DNA of 64,000 bases from positions 62,001-126,000 of the forward strand of contig NZ_NMQW01000013.1 in assembly GCF_002234615.1 (NCBI RefSeq). Reading direction: 5' to 3'. The DNA is from Paenibacillus rigui. Lineage in GTDB: Bacteria; Bacillota; Bacilli; Paenibacillales; NBRC-103111. A model generated the notes under the pieces. It saw nothing but the letters and a program-made list of their open reading frames with translations. It had not been told where the DNA came from and searched no databases. Of the stretch, positions 44,454 to 53,293 are shown piece by piece (position 1 is the stretch's first letter; each line of letters opens with the position of its first letter). Both the position numbers and the translations under genes were made by a program.

Positions 44454-45167
44454 ATGAAGAAGAAAATTCTTGTCGTTGACGACGAGCCTTCCATTTCGAT
44501 GCTAATAGAGTTCAACCTGAAGCTCGTAGGCTTCGAGGTTCAATGTGTTTATGACGGCGAAGCCGTGTTTCAAGCCATCCAGCACTTTCGCCCTGATCTG
44601 ATTGTGCTTGATTTGATGCTGCCCAAAATGGATGGGATTCAGGTGTGCAGTAAGCTGCGTGCCCAGAACAATTTGGTCCCCATTATTATGCTGACCGCCA
44701 TGCAGGATTTATCCGATAAAATTGCCGGCTTGGATAATGGTGCAGATGATTACATGACCAAGCCGTTCAGTCCGCAGGAGCTGATCTCCCGGATTCAAGC
44801 CATCCTGCGCCGTATTCAGACGCTGCCCTCCACAACCGACAATCCTCCCATGATCGTCGGCGCCATTACCATCCAGCCGGATCAGCGTGAAGTCAAGCTA
44901 AGAGATCAGTCTATTGAGCTGACCCCCAAAGAATTCGATCTGCTGCTGTTCCTGTGCAAGCACCGGGGCAAAGTGTTAAGCCGTCAGCAGCTGCTCCATG
45001 GCGTGTGGGACTACCACTTTCTTGGCGATACCCGCATCGTAGATGTGCATATCAGCCATTTGCGCGATAAGATCGAGAGCAATGCCCGAAACCCGGAATA
45101 CATCGTAACGATCCGCAATGTAGGCTACAAATTAACAGAGCCTGTCATGAAGGAATCCCTTGCTTAG
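44454..45167 (+). CDS. OmpR-family response regulator, no adjacent kinase
   Basis: This 237-residue regulator has a receiver domain with acidic Asp9/Asp10/Glu11, phospho-acceptor Asp53 in LIVLDLMLPKMDG and conserved lysine in DYMTKPFSPQEL. Its C-terminal winged-helix domain (about 130-230) has LTPKEFDLLLFLCKHRGKVLS and DTRIVDVHISHLRDKI. RBS AAAGGAGATTCGAAG precedes the ATG. It is followed by a terminator and then the convergent serC gene, so no kinase is co-transcribed. It resembles PhoP/YycF-type regulators. Confidence 0.92.
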   Translation: MKKKILVVDDEPSISMLIEFNLKLVGFEVQCVYDGEAVFQAIQHFRPDLIVLDLMLPKMDGIQVCSKLRAQNNLVPIIMLTAMQDLSDKIAGLDNGADDYMTKPFSPQELISRIQAILRRIQTLPSTTDNPPMIVGAITIQPDQREVKLRDQSIELTPKEFDLLLFLCKHRGKVLSRQQLLHGVWDYHFLGDTRIVDVHISHLRDKIESNARNPEYIVTIRNVGYKLTEPVMKESLA

Positions 45168-45193
45168 TACAGTGCAAATTCCGCCTATCCGAT

Positions 45194-45236
45194 AAAAGAC
45201 GAGTGCCGCTGACCAAAGCCGGTATTCGTCTTTTTC
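45194..45236 (+). terminator. Terminator of the orphan regulator
   Basis: AAAAGACGA pairs with TCGTCTTTT, followed by TTCTTAC. It lies about 30 bases after the stop codon. Confidence 0.75.
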
Positions 45237-45260
45237 TTACGCAGGAGTAACGTAATCATA

Positions 45261-45301
45261 AAAAAGCAGCCCCGCCTATACTTCGTTAGGGCTGCTTTTT
45301 A
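45261..45301. terminator. Bidirectional terminator between the orphan regulator and serC
   Basis: AAAAAGCAGCCC (45261-45272) pairs with GGGCTGCTTTTT (45289-45300), giving T-runs on both strands. It serves the convergent serC gene. Confidence 0.88.
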
Positions 45302-45310
45302 TGTCTATTA

Positions 45311-46399
45311 TTAACCGTTACGCTTCTGGAAATCGACCATGAATTCAGCCAATGCTTTACAAGCCTCATAAGGTACAGGGTTGTACGCCGAAGCGCGGAT
45401 CCCGCCAACGCTGCGATGACCGGCCAAGCCTACAAAGTTGTTTTGCTCGGATTCCTTAACGAATTTCTTCTCCAGCTCTTCACTTGGCAGCCGGAAGGTG
45501 ATATTCATAATAGAACGGCTGTCCGGATCGATGTTACCGTTGTAGAAGCCGCCGCTTGCGTCGATCACATCGTACACCAGCTTGCTCTTCTCAACGTTAC
45601 GCTTCTCCATCTCCGCTACGCCGCCGTTGTTTTTCACCCAATTCAGCATCAAATTCACCATGTAGATCGAGTGCACTGGAGGCGTATTGTACAGCGAGCT
45701 GTTTTTCGCGTGTGTTGAGTAACGCAGCATCACAGGAAGATGCTTCGGCTCTTCAGCCAACAGATCATCACGGATCACCGCAACGGTCACACCTGCAGGC
45801 CCGAGATTTTTTTGAGCGCCCGCATAGATCATTGCATATTTGCTGGCATCAAGCGGACGGCTCAAAATCCCGCTTGTCATATCGCCGATCAAAGGAATAT
45901 CGCCGGTCTCCGGAATGTAGGAGAACTGGGAGCCCTCAATTGTGTTGTTCGTCGTCATGTGGACATAAGCCGAGTTCGGATCGATCTGAATATCTTCGGC
46001 TTTCGGCAGGCTTCTCCACTTGCCTTCTTTGTTCGATGCAGCGATAACCGCTTCGCCAACCACTTTACCTTCCTCATATGCCTTCTCGGAAAAGCTGCCG
46101 GTAATAATATAGCTTCCGACCTTACCCGGCTTCAAGAAGTTCAAAGGAATCGTGGCAAACTGCGTGCTTGCTCCGCCGCCCATAAACAACACTTTATATC
46201 CGGACTTCAAACCGAGCAGCTCAAGCAGCAACTCTTGCGTTTGCGCATTGATGGCTTCGTATTCTTTGCTGCGGTGGGAAATTTCCATCAAGGACATGCC
46301 GATGCCGTTATATTCTACGAATTGCTCTTGTGCTTGCTGAAGTACTTCCAACGGAAGCGCTGCAGGACCTGGGTTAAAATTGTACGCTCGTTTAGTCAT
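45311..46399 (-). CDS. serC: Phosphoserine aminotransferase SerC
   Basis: This 362-residue PLP enzyme converts 3-phosphohydroxypyruvate and glutamate to phosphoserine. It begins TKRAYNFNPGPAALPLEVL. The PLP-binding lysine lies in MIYAGAQKNLGPAGVTV near residue 195. FMGGGASTQFATIPLNFL contacts the cofactor phosphate, and GHRSVGGIRASAYN near the C-terminus forms part of the active site. Length is normal. It is a single-gene unit here and probably supports serine and pyridoxal synthesis. Confidence 0.96.
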   Translation of the reverse strand: MTKRAYNFNPGPAALPLEVLQQAQEQFVEYNGIGMSLMEISHRSKEYEAINAQTQELLLELLGLKSGYKVLFMGGGASTQFATIPLNFLKPGKVGSYIITGSFSEKAYEEGKVVGEAVIAASNKEGKWRSLPKAEDIQIDPNSAYVHMTTNNTIEGSQFSYIPETGDIPLIGDMTSGILSRPLDASKYAMIYAGAQKNLGPAGVTVAVIRDDLLAEEPKHLPVMLRYSTHAKNSSLYNTPPVHSIYMVNLMLNWVKNNGGVAEMEKRNVEKSKLVYDVIDASGGFYNGNIDPDSRSIMNITFRLPSEELEKKFVKESEQNNFVGLAGHRSVGGIRASAYNPVPYEACKALAEFMVDFQKRNG

Positions 46400-46563
46400 G
46401 TTTTCACACCTTCACCTTTGTTATGATATGGCTATGATAGCAAAGATTGTCCCTATCCATCAAGTAGTTATGCGCATTCTTCACAGCATTGATACATATT
46501 TCCGCGCGGAATAGACAACATAACGATAAGAATTCATGGATCATGAAGGAGTGAGGTGTTCCT

Positions 46564-47127
46564 ATGGTGATGGAACGGCTTTTTGTAGCGATCCCATTAG
46601 GGGAAAAACAGCGCGAGCTGCTTGAGCGGCAGCAGCAAATGATTCAGAAATCCATTCCGTTTCAAAAATGGACGCATCCTCAGGACCTGCATATCACCTT
46701 GAAATTTCTAGGAGAAACCCCTAAGCAAGTGATGGAGCAAATTCCAGCTATCCTGGAGCGTGTCTCTTCAACCCAGTGTGCGTTTAACCTGACTTTACTC
46801 GGTACGTTCGGAAAGCCAGCTGTCCCAAGCATTTTATGGGCTGGAGTTCAGGGGGCACTCCCTTCGCTGGAAGCACTGCAGAAATCAGTTGAATCCGCTC
46901 TTGAACCTCTAGGCTTTAAACCGGAGGAAAGAGGGTATAACCCGCATATTACATTAGCCAGACGCTATCAAGGAAGTTCCAGCTTTACCACCGGTGACTT
47001 GGAGCCGCTCGATGTACTAGCCTCCGCTGCCGAAGCTTCCTGGAGTGCAAGCTCCATGGTACTATATCGTACCCATCTTGGCCGGAAACCATCCTACGAG
47101 CCGGTCGCCGCCTTTCCTTTTAAATAA
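46564..47127 (+). CDS. thpR: RNA 2',3'-cyclic phosphodiesterase ThpR (LigT-like)
   Basis: This 187-residue member of the 2H phosphoesterase family contains both catalytic H-x-T motifs: LHITLKFLGE (about residue 45) and NPHITLARRYQ (about 130). It begins MERLFVAIPLGEKQ after two N-terminal residues. It probably opens 2',3'-cyclic phosphate RNA ends. RBS GGAGTGAGG precedes the ATG. Its stop codon overlaps the convergent DUF1501 gene by eight bases. Confidence 0.92.
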   Translation: MVMERLFVAIPLGEKQRELLERQQQMIQKSIPFQKWTHPQDLHITLKFLGETPKQVMEQIPAILERVSSTQCAFNLTLLGTFGKPAVPSILWAGVQGALPSLEALQKSVESALEPLGFKPEERGYNPHITLARRYQGSSSFTTGDLEPLDVLASAAEASWSASSMVLYRTHLGRKPSYEPVAAFPFK

Positions 47128-48364
47128 AGGCCAGCTTCTCGTAGCTTTTCTGAAGCACGGTTTGGGCGTCGCCCTTTAACCAATTATCAACCAACGTATA
47201 ATAAACAGAACGGAAATCAACCTCGTATTTCAAATCCCCGTTGTCCAGATTCGTCAAGCTGGGCATAACGCCGTACATCCCGCCCTTCACCTTGCCTCCG
47301 AGAACAAAGACAGGTGCCGCTGTCCCGTGATCCGTTCCGCCATTGCCGTTCTCCCTCACCCTCCGGCCGAATTCCGAGAAGGTTAAGGTCACTACGCGAT
47401 CCTGCAGCCCCTGGGCTTCCAAATCCTTATAGAACGTGCCTACAGCTTCATCCAGCTGCTTTAACAGCTTGGCATGCTGTTCCTTCTCCTGAACATGGTC
47501 GTCAAACCCGCCCAGCTCCACATAGAAAACTCTTGTTCCCGATTTACCGGCCAGCATCTTGGATACGAGCTGCAAATCGCGGGCGATGCCTGATTTCGGG
47601 TACTCCACTTTATTGGCATAAGCATTTGTCAGGCTATGAATGGCTTCAACGCTTTTATAAGCATCCTGCCCATGCTCGCATGTTACTTTCACCTGCGTTC
47701 CTTGACGCCCCGGATCATACATATCCAAAAAGGCCTGTGCCAGCCGGTTCTGATCCGCCTTCGGCGTCTTAGGATCGAACACATTATACGTCTCGACAGA
47801 CTGGATGACGGGCACGTTCAAGGTTTCCGAAGCAAAGGATTTGTTGGCATTATTCCCAACCTGCAGTGCCTTTAATGGATTGCTGCTCTGAGCCAGAGAC
47901 GATTCCACGTACCGGGCCAGCCAACCCGACCGGATATATTTCTCCGGCTCCGCTGTCTGCCATATTTCCATGGAGCGGAAGTGCGAGTGATCCGGCTTGG
48001 GATAGCCTACCCCCTGCACAATAGCAAGCTTACCGGCCTGGTACAGCTCATTAAACTGAGTCAAGCTCGGATGTAAGCCGACTTCATTGTTAATGGCCAG
48101 CACCTCACTTTGATGGATGCCGAGTGTAGGTCTGGCGTCAAAGTACCCCCCCATGCCATACGGAATTAACGTGTTCATCCCGTCATTGCCCCCCGAAAGC
48201 TGGATGACAACGAGTACGGGGGCGTCGACCTCCTCTTCATTTGCTGCAGAAGCATTCCTTAAGAAAGAGCCATGCTCACTAAATAACAGTGGTCCGCCCA
48301 AGCCCAGCGTGGCCAATAAAGCCGTCCCTTTAATAATAAATTCCCTTCTTGTCAGTTTGCTCAT
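47120..48364 (-). CDS. DUF1501 domain protein, Tat-exported
   Basis: This 414-residue protein belongs to the DUF1501 family, which has a sulfatase/alkaline-phosphatase-like fold. The N-terminus has a twin-arginine signal (TRREFIIKGTALLATLGLGG). Family motifs are VVIQLSGGNDGMNTLIPY, GVGYPKPDHSHFRSMEIWQT, FYVELGGFDDHVQEKEQH and VTLTFSEFGRRVRENGNGGTDHG. It follows the DUF1800 gene by 16 bases, the pairing seen in many bacteria. The activity is not established. Confidence 0.9.
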   Translation of the reverse strand: MSKLTRREFIIKGTALLATLGLGGPLLFSEHGSFLRNASAANEEEVDAPVLVVIQLSGGNDGMNTLIPYGMGGYFDARPTLGIHQSEVLAINNEVGLHPSLTQFNELYQAGKLAIVQGVGYPKPDHSHFRSMEIWQTAEPEKYIRSGWLARYVESSLAQSSNPLKALQVGNNANKSFASETLNVPVIQSVETYNVFDPKTPKADQNRLAQAFLDMYDPGRQGTQVKVTCEHGQDAYKSVEAIHSLTNAYANKVEYPKSGIARDLQLVSKMLAGKSGTRVFYVELGGFDDHVQEKEQHAKLLKQLDEAVGTFYKDLEAQGLQDRVVTLTFSEFGRRVRENGNGGTDHGTAAPVFVLGGKVKGGMYGVMPSLTNLDNGDLKYEVDFRSVYYTLVDNWLKGDAQTVLQKSYEKLAFI

Positions 48365-48380
48365 GAAACGTCTCCCCTCC

Positions 48381-49715
48381 TCATTTCATCTGTGCTTCCG
48401 GGCTGACCATGATTAAGTGCAGGAGCCCTTTCATCCCCGTCGTCTTCGTCTTCACATAAACGAATGTGTCCTCCGCATATTTAGCCAGCACCTGCTTTGA
48501 CTGGTCTCCCAAGTACCACACGCCGGCGTGCTTTGCGAATAAATCAACCCAATCGGAGGAGGAGGCCGAACTGTCTAACGAGTATTCCTTGCTGCTCAGC
48601 AGACTGATATTAATCCGTTTAGCCACCGACTCTGCAAATTGATACCTCGCCAACAGGCTAGCCGTCATAAGCCAGGTCGTTCCCCCTCTCCAGCCTGCTA
48701 CATCCGGAGGAAGATACAGCTCCTGACCCATTTTCCTGGAGGCTTGCGCAAAGCCTTTGGAAAGCGGAATCTGGAATGCCTTGAGCATCCCTGCCACATA
48801 TTCCACCGGGGTCTTAATCAAGCTGCCCTGCACCTCCGGGGCATAGAAAGCATCAGAGTTAAACAGCTTCGCTAACACCTCGCCAACAGAGGCCGACTGG
48901 GCAAAATCAGACGCCACCTGCCCCACCCATGCCTCCGATGGTTCATTGACCGCAAAAAAACGGAGCAGCTTTTGCGCCATAAAGCGCGGCAGCGCGTCCT
49001 GCTTAAATAACACATCGATAACAGAGGTCGCATCAAAGTTACCGGTTTCACCAAGAATCGTCTTGCTCCCCGCATCATGCTGCTTCGGGTTGAATTTCAA
49101 TCCATCCTGCTTTTTATCATAATTCCAGCCTGTAAATGCCCGGGCCGCCTCTTTAATATCCTGCTCCGTATAATGACCGATGCCCAAGGTGAAAAGCTCC
49201 ATCACTTCACGTGCATAGTTCTCGTTCGGTTTGCCTTTCCGGTTATTGTTCGAGTCCAGATAGAGCATCATTGCCGGGTCTTTGCCTACCTCCAGCACCA
49301 GCTCGTGAAAATTACCGAGTGCATATTTACGGAACAGCTCATTTTGGCGAAGCAAAAGCGGAATTTCCCTCACCTTCTGATAAGAGGTCGCAAAGTGACC
49401 ATGCCAAAATAAAGTCATCTTTTCAATCAGTGGCGATGTCGTTAGCGTCATTCGGTACAGCCAGTAGGTTTGCTGATCGACAATTGAATCTGACTTCAGA
49501 TCCTTGCCGTCCGCCTTCAGCTCCTCGAGCGGCTTTATTTGACTCGTTTCGTCCGTCAACGACTCGCCTGCTATCAAGCGTCGCACGCTCTCTTCTCTTC
49601 CCAGAGCCAAACAAGCGGCAACCTCACCTGCACTTGCACCAAAGCCCGTCCGATTCAGTAAATGCACCGCTTCCCTTTCCGTCCACTCCACTCCCAATTG
49701 CCGCACCACCCTCAC
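48381..49715 (-). CDS. DUF1800 domain protein
   Basis: This 444-residue protein belongs to the DUF1800 family. Motifs are EAVHLLNRTGFGASAGEV at the N-terminus, MTLFWHGHFATS, DPAMMLYLDSNNNRKGKPNENYAREVMELFTLGIGHYTE and DVAGWRGG. It is co-directional with, and immediately upstream of, the DUF1501 gene; the two families are usually co-located. No signal peptide is obvious at the N-terminus. Function is unknown. Confidence 0.9.
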   Translation of the reverse strand: MRVVRQLGVEWTEREAVHLLNRTGFGASAGEVAACLALGREESVRRLIAGESLTDETSQIKPLEELKADGKDLKSDSIVDQQTYWLYRMTLTTSPLIEKMTLFWHGHFATSYQKVREIPLLLRQNELFRKYALGNFHELVLEVGKDPAMMLYLDSNNNRKGKPNENYAREVMELFTLGIGHYTEQDIKEAARAFTGWNYDKKQDGLKFNPKQHDAGSKTILGETGNFDATSVIDVLFKQDALPRFMAQKLLRFFAVNEPSEAWVGQVASDFAQSASVGEVLAKLFNSDAFYAPEVQGSLIKTPVEYVAGMLKAFQIPLSKGFAQASRKMGQELYLPPDVAGWRGGTTWLMTASLLARYQFAESVAKRINISLLSSKEYSLDSSASSSDWVDLFAKHAGVWYLGDQSKQVLAKYAEDTFVYVKTKTTGMKGLLHLIMVSPEAQMK

Positions 49716-49796
49716 AGCGTTCTATACCTATTTCCTTTGGCTTCAGTATAAATGGACTTTGTTACAATTCGGTGTCAGAAATACCCAACCACAAAG

Positions 49797-49825
49797 AAAG
49801 AACCCCGACAAAGTCGAGGTTCTTT
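49797..49825 (-). terminator. Terminator of glnA
   Basis: On the minus strand AAAGAACCTCGAC pairs with GTCGGGGTTCTTT (one wobble pair) around TTT. It ends about 40 bases after the glnA stop codon. Confidence 0.75.
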
Positions 49826-49863
49826 GGAATCATGCATATATAAGTTCGGTAAGACCGAAAATC

Positions 49864-51288
49864 TTACAGATCGAAGTACAAGGAGTACTCGTGCGGGTGA
49901 ATACGGATCGAAACTGCTTTTGCTTCGCTGCGTTTCAAGCCGATGTAGTTGTCGATGAAGTCTTTAGTAAATACGCCGCCTTCAGTCAAGAACTCATAAT
50001 CAGCTTCCAAAGCGTTAAGAGCTTCATCCAACGTACCAGGTACGCTGCGGATTTCGCCTTTTTCAGCATCGGACAGGTCGTAGATGTTTTTATCCAACGG
50101 ACCGTAGCCAAGAGCGCGAGGATCGATTTTCTTTTTGATGCCGTCCAATCCAGCCATCAGCATAGCTGCGAATGCCAAGTAAGGGTTAGCTGTGGAGTCC
50201 GGAGTACGGAACTCGATACGGCAGCCTTTAGGTGTAACAGCGGCAACCGGGATACGAACTGCAGCAGAACGGTTACCTTTGGAGAATACCAGGTTAACCG
50301 GTGCTTCATAACCAGGAACCAGACGCTTAAAGGAGTTCGTGGATGGGTTCGTCAAAGCGATCAAAGCTGGCGCATGGTACAAGATACCGCCGATGTAGTT
50401 CAAAGCCATCTCGCTCAGGTTAGCGTAGCCGCCTTTTTCGAAGAACAACGGTTTGTCGCCATCAAAGATGGATTGGTGAACGTGCATACCGCTACCGTTA
50501 TCGCCAAACAATGGTTTAGGCATGAAAGTTGCTACTTTGCCGTATTGTCTAGCTGTGTTTTGAACGATATATTTGTATTTCATCAAGTTGTCAGCTGTTT
50601 TAGTCAAAGTGTCGAAACGGAAGTTGATTTCGCCTTGACCCGCAGTTGCCACTTCATGGTGATGACGCTCGATGCGAAGGCCAGCTTCTTGAAGCAGACG
50701 GCACATTTCGCTACGGATGTCTTGTTGTGTATCTGTAGGACCTACAGGCACATAACCACCTTTGTGTCCAACTTTAAAGCCCAGGTTACCGCCTTCTTCT
50801 TTACGGTTGGAGTTCCAGTGAGCTTCTTCGGAATCAACGAAATAGGAAGATTCGTTTTGACCGCTTTGGAAACGAACTTCGTCAAAAATGAAAAACTCGG
50901 ATTCAGGAGCAAAGAAAGCTGTTGTACCAACACCAGCAGATTGAAGGTACTCTTCTGCTTTGTGAGCGATACTGCGTGGGTCACGATCATAACGTTCGCC
51001 TTCTGGCGTATGGATGTTACAGATAACGATCAGTGTAGGATGAGCAGTGAAAGGATCAACGTACACAGACTCTGTATCTGGAAGCATAACCATATCGGAT
51101 TCTTCGATACCTTTGAAACCTGGGATGGAAGATCCGTCGAAAGCTACTCCATTTTCAAAAGTTGCTTCGTCTACTTCTACAGCTGGCAAGGAAATATGGT
51201 GAGCTCTACCGGAAAGATCTACAAAACGAAAATCAACCCACTCGATGCCTTTTTCTTTGATGAGATTTAACACGTTTTGAACTGACAT
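49864..51288 (-). CDS. glnA: Glutamine synthetase type I, beta-subtype features
   Basis: This 474-residue enzyme makes glutamine from glutamate, ammonia and ATP. It carries the catalytic and nucleotide motifs FDGSSIPGFKGI, ESEFFIFD, HHHEVATAGQGEINFRF, FGDNGSGMHVHQS and NPSTNSFKRLVPGYEAPVNL. It is about 30 residues longer than the GSI-alpha enzyme usual in Bacillus. The stretch around residues 150-180 corresponds to the GSI-beta insertion. DKNIYDLSDAEKGEI carries the tyrosine at the position adenylylated in enterobacteria. No glnR or adenylyltransferase gene is adjacent. Its promoter has a consensus GlnR/TnrA box. Confidence 0.95.
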   Translation of the reverse strand: MSVQNVLNLIKEKGIEWVDFRFVDLSGRAHHISLPAVEVDEATFENGVAFDGSSIPGFKGIEESDMVMLPDTESVYVDPFTAHPTLIVICNIHTPEGERYDRDPRSIAHKAEEYLQSAGVGTTAFFAPESEFFIFDEVRFQSGQNESSYFVDSEEAHWNSNRKEEGGNLGFKVGHKGGYVPVGPTDTQQDIRSEMCRLLQEAGLRIERHHHEVATAGQGEINFRFDTLTKTADNLMKYKYIVQNTARQYGKVATFMPKPLFGDNGSGMHVHQSIFDGDKPLFFEKGGYANLSEMALNYIGGILYHAPALIALTNPSTNSFKRLVPGYEAPVNLVFSKGNRSAAVRIPVAAVTPKGCRIEFRTPDSTANPYLAFAAMLMAGLDGIKKKIDPRALGYGPLDKNIYDLSDAEKGEIRSVPGTLDEALNALEADYEFLTEGGVFTKDFIDNYIGLKRSEAKAVSIRIHPHEYSLYFDL

Positions 51289-51369
51289 TGAATCGCTAAC
51301 CTCCTAATTTCCGAACATTTTTCATTGTTTGTTCGTACATTGTTCAAGTTTTTTATTAATCATGGTCAT

Positions 51370-51399
51370 ATTATAAAACTTTTAATTCCGTATCGTCAA
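51370..51399 (-). promoter_or_regulatory. Sigma-A promoter of glnA
   Basis: On the minus strand TTGACG (51394-51399), an 18-base spacer and TATAAT (51370-51375) give a good promoter about 75 bases before the start codon. Confidence 0.75.
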
Positions 51400-51405
51400 T
51401 ACTTA

Positions 51406-51423
51406 TGTAAGGTATTTTTTACG
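51406..51423. promoter_or_regulatory. Degenerate GlnR/TnrA half-box near glnA promoter
   Basis: TGTAA at 51406-51410 and TTACG at 51419-51423 resemble a TGTNA-N7-TNACA box with an eight-base gap and one mismatch. It sits directly upstream of the -35 hexamer. Confidence 0.45.
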
Positions 51424-51427
51424 GAAG

Positions 51428-51444
51428 TGTAAGGTATGCTTACA
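51428..51444. promoter_or_regulatory. Consensus GlnR/TnrA box upstream of glnA
   Basis: TGTAAGGTATGCTTACA matches TGTNA-N7-TNACA exactly. It lies about 29 bases upstream of the glnA -35 hexamer. It predicts nitrogen-responsive control of glnA by a MerR-type nitrogen regulator. Confidence 0.85.
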
Positions 51445-51473
51445 CACTCATTAGGTTCCGTTCACACTTTCGA

Positions 51474-51515
51474 CAAAAATAGACTTGGATCCCCAAAATG
51501 AGGATATCCAAGTCT
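51474..51515 (-). terminator. Terminator of the DAHP synthase gene
   Basis: AGACTTGGAT (51481-51490) pairs perfectly with ATCCAAGTCT (51506-51515). On the minus strand the stem is followed by ATTTTTG. It lies about 25 bases after the aroF-like stop codon. Confidence 0.85.
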
Positions 51516-51540
51516 ATAAAGGACAGGTAAAATATGAACT

Positions 51541-52584
51541 TTAAGCTGTCACAAAAGACTTTTGCGTGTCGAAACTTTTGCCGCACAATGGTGCCAATTT
51601 CTCCAAATCAACCATTAATTTAGCAAATTGCTCAGGGAATAAGGACTGAACGCCATCCCCTGTCATGGAATTATCCGGATCGGTATGCATTTCAACAATG
51701 AGCCCGTTAGCGCCGGCTGCAACGGACGCCTTACACATCGGTTCTACCAGCTCGCGGCGGCCTGTACCGTGGCTCGGATCGGAAATAACCGGCAAATGGC
51801 TGAGGGTCTGAAGGGCAGGTATGGCAGCCAAATCGAGCGTATTTCTCGTGTATGGCTCAAATGTTCGGATTCCGCGCTCACAAAGCATAACGTTCGGATT
51901 TCCGCCAGCCAAGATATACTCAGCTGCATTGAGGAATTCATCGTATGTGGAGCTAAATCCTCTCTTCAACAGCACAGGCGTCTTAATGGTGCCTAATTTG
52001 CGAAGCAAATCAAAATTTTGCATGTTGCGTGTGCCAACTTGCAGGATATCCGCATACTCTGCACATACATCAACGTATTCAGGCGTCATCACTTCCGTAA
52101 TGGTCAGCAAACCGTGCTTCTTACCCGCTTCAGCCATCATGACCAAACCTTCAACGCCAACCCCCTGGAAGCTGTAGGGGCCCGTTCTCGGTTTGAATGC
52201 ACCGCCGCGAAGCACTTGAGCACCCGATGCTTTCACCAGACGCGCAATCTCATCGATTTGCTCCGGTGACTCTACTGCACATGGTCCGCCCATAATAACA
52301 AGCTGTTCTCCGCCGATTTCAACGTCCTTGATCTTAATTACGGTATCCGCCGGGTGAAAGTCACGACTTGCCAGTTTGTATGACTTGGAAATTTTCACAA
52401 CCTGCTCAACCCCGGATAACTGGCGAAGCTGCTCAGCCAGCTTCGGATCCGCTTTACCAATAATACCGATAACTGTCCGGTCCACACCTTTGGATACATG
52501 AGCCTGTACTTCATACTTCTCAATATGCTGGACAATTTCATTTACACGCTCTTCCGAAACTTTGTTGGAAATAATAACGATCAT
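51541..52584 (-). CDS. aroF: 3-deoxy-7-phosphoheptulonate synthase (type I-beta)
   Basis: This 347-residue enzyme catalyses the first step of aromatic amino-acid synthesis from phosphoenolpyruvate and erythrose-4-phosphate. An N-terminal ferredoxin-like domain (residues 1-80: MIVIISNKVSEERVNEIVQH...) precedes the catalytic barrel, the arrangement of the I-beta class. Motifs are VIMGGPCAVESPEQ, LRGGAFKPRTGPYSFQGVG, LQVGTRNMQNFDLLRKLG, PVLLKRGFSST and PVISDPSHGTGRRELV. The ATG at 52584 is chosen because the family starts at MIVI; the frame is open to 52644. Confidence 0.95.
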   Translation of the reverse strand: MIVIISNKVSEERVNEIVQHIEKYEVQAHVSKGVDRTVIGIIGKADPKLAEQLRQLSGVEQVVKISKSYKLASRDFHPADTVIKIKDVEIGGEQLVIMGGPCAVESPEQIDEIARLVKASGAQVLRGGAFKPRTGPYSFQGVGVEGLVMMAEAGKKHGLLTITEVMTPEYVDVCAEYADILQVGTRNMQNFDLLRKLGTIKTPVLLKRGFSSTYDEFLNAAEYILAGGNPNVMLCERGIRTFEPYTRNTLDLAAIPALQTLSHLPVISDPSHGTGRRELVEPMCKASVAAGANGLIVEMHTDPDNSMTGDGVQSLFPEQFAKLMVDLEKLAPLCGKSFDTQKSFVTA

Positions 52585-52731
52585 AATGGCCACGCTCCCG
52601 AATGTAGTTTTATAATATGTAGCACAAGCACTTTCACACTTCAATGCTTATACGCTTTTAAGCTTTTAATCACTAAAGCAAATATACAACGAGAAGCAGC
52701 TTCTCGTCAATACTTAATCTATTTTTGTACA

Positions 52732-53271
52732 TCAAGTTGTAGACTCAGGACGGATCAGAAGCTGTGCTTTTCTTTTTTTTCGCTTTTCTTTGCGCTTGGC
52801 GTCATAGAACTCAAGCCCCCACCTAATTGGGAAATAAACAAGCAAGCCAAGCACGACACCTACGACCATTCCGCCAACCAGAAGCTTTAAATTGGAACCA
52901 AGGAACACATCCAGCCAATCAGGCAGATTGGCATGAGCTAGAAATTTGCGCGTTCCATGCGGAAGCACCATACCTCCCACTCTCATATGAACAATAGTCA
53001 ATGGAAGATAAATAATTTTACCGAATACGAATCCAATTAATGCGGCTGCCATGCTTGCACGAAAAAGGTAAATTAACGGGAAAATAAGAAAGAAGGCCAA
53101 CCCAGCCGTTGGAAGCGTGAACATCTCAACAGCCAGACCAATAGAGAATCCCATAGCAACTATGCTAGGGCCTCCCTTAGCACGAGTCAGCAGCAGATAT
53201 TTATATTTGAACCAGCGCTTAATATTTCGGAACTGAAAAGGCTTTTTCTTTACCGTTCTGTTCTGCTGCAT
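52732..53271 (-). CDS. DUF2062 membrane protein
   Basis: This 179-residue membrane protein belongs to the DUF2062 family. A basic N-terminal region (about 1-35) is followed by KGGPSIVAMGFSIGLAVEMF, which matches the family's start. Hydrophobic segments follow at about 38-60, 62-85 and 120-145. The C-terminus is very basic (KRKEKRKKRKAQ). It lies between ispH and aroF, 22 bases from the ispH stop. Function is unknown. Confidence 0.85.
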   Translation of the reverse strand: MQQNRTVKKKPFQFRNIKRWFKYKYLLLTRAKGGPSIVAMGFSIGLAVEMFTLPTAGLAFFLIFPLIYLFRASMAAALIGFVFGKIIYLPLTIVHMRVGGMVLPHGTRKFLAHANLPDWLDVFLGSNLKLLVGGMVVGVVLGLLVYFPIRWGLEFYDAKRKEKRKKRKAQLLIRPESTT

Positions 53272-53293
53272 ATACCTTCATCCCCAACGTTCG

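Noticed and set aside
49759-51270. 503-codon plus-strand frame opposite glnA
   Set aside because: It arises from codon bias of the highly conserved glnA frame on the other strand and shows no motif or ribosome site.
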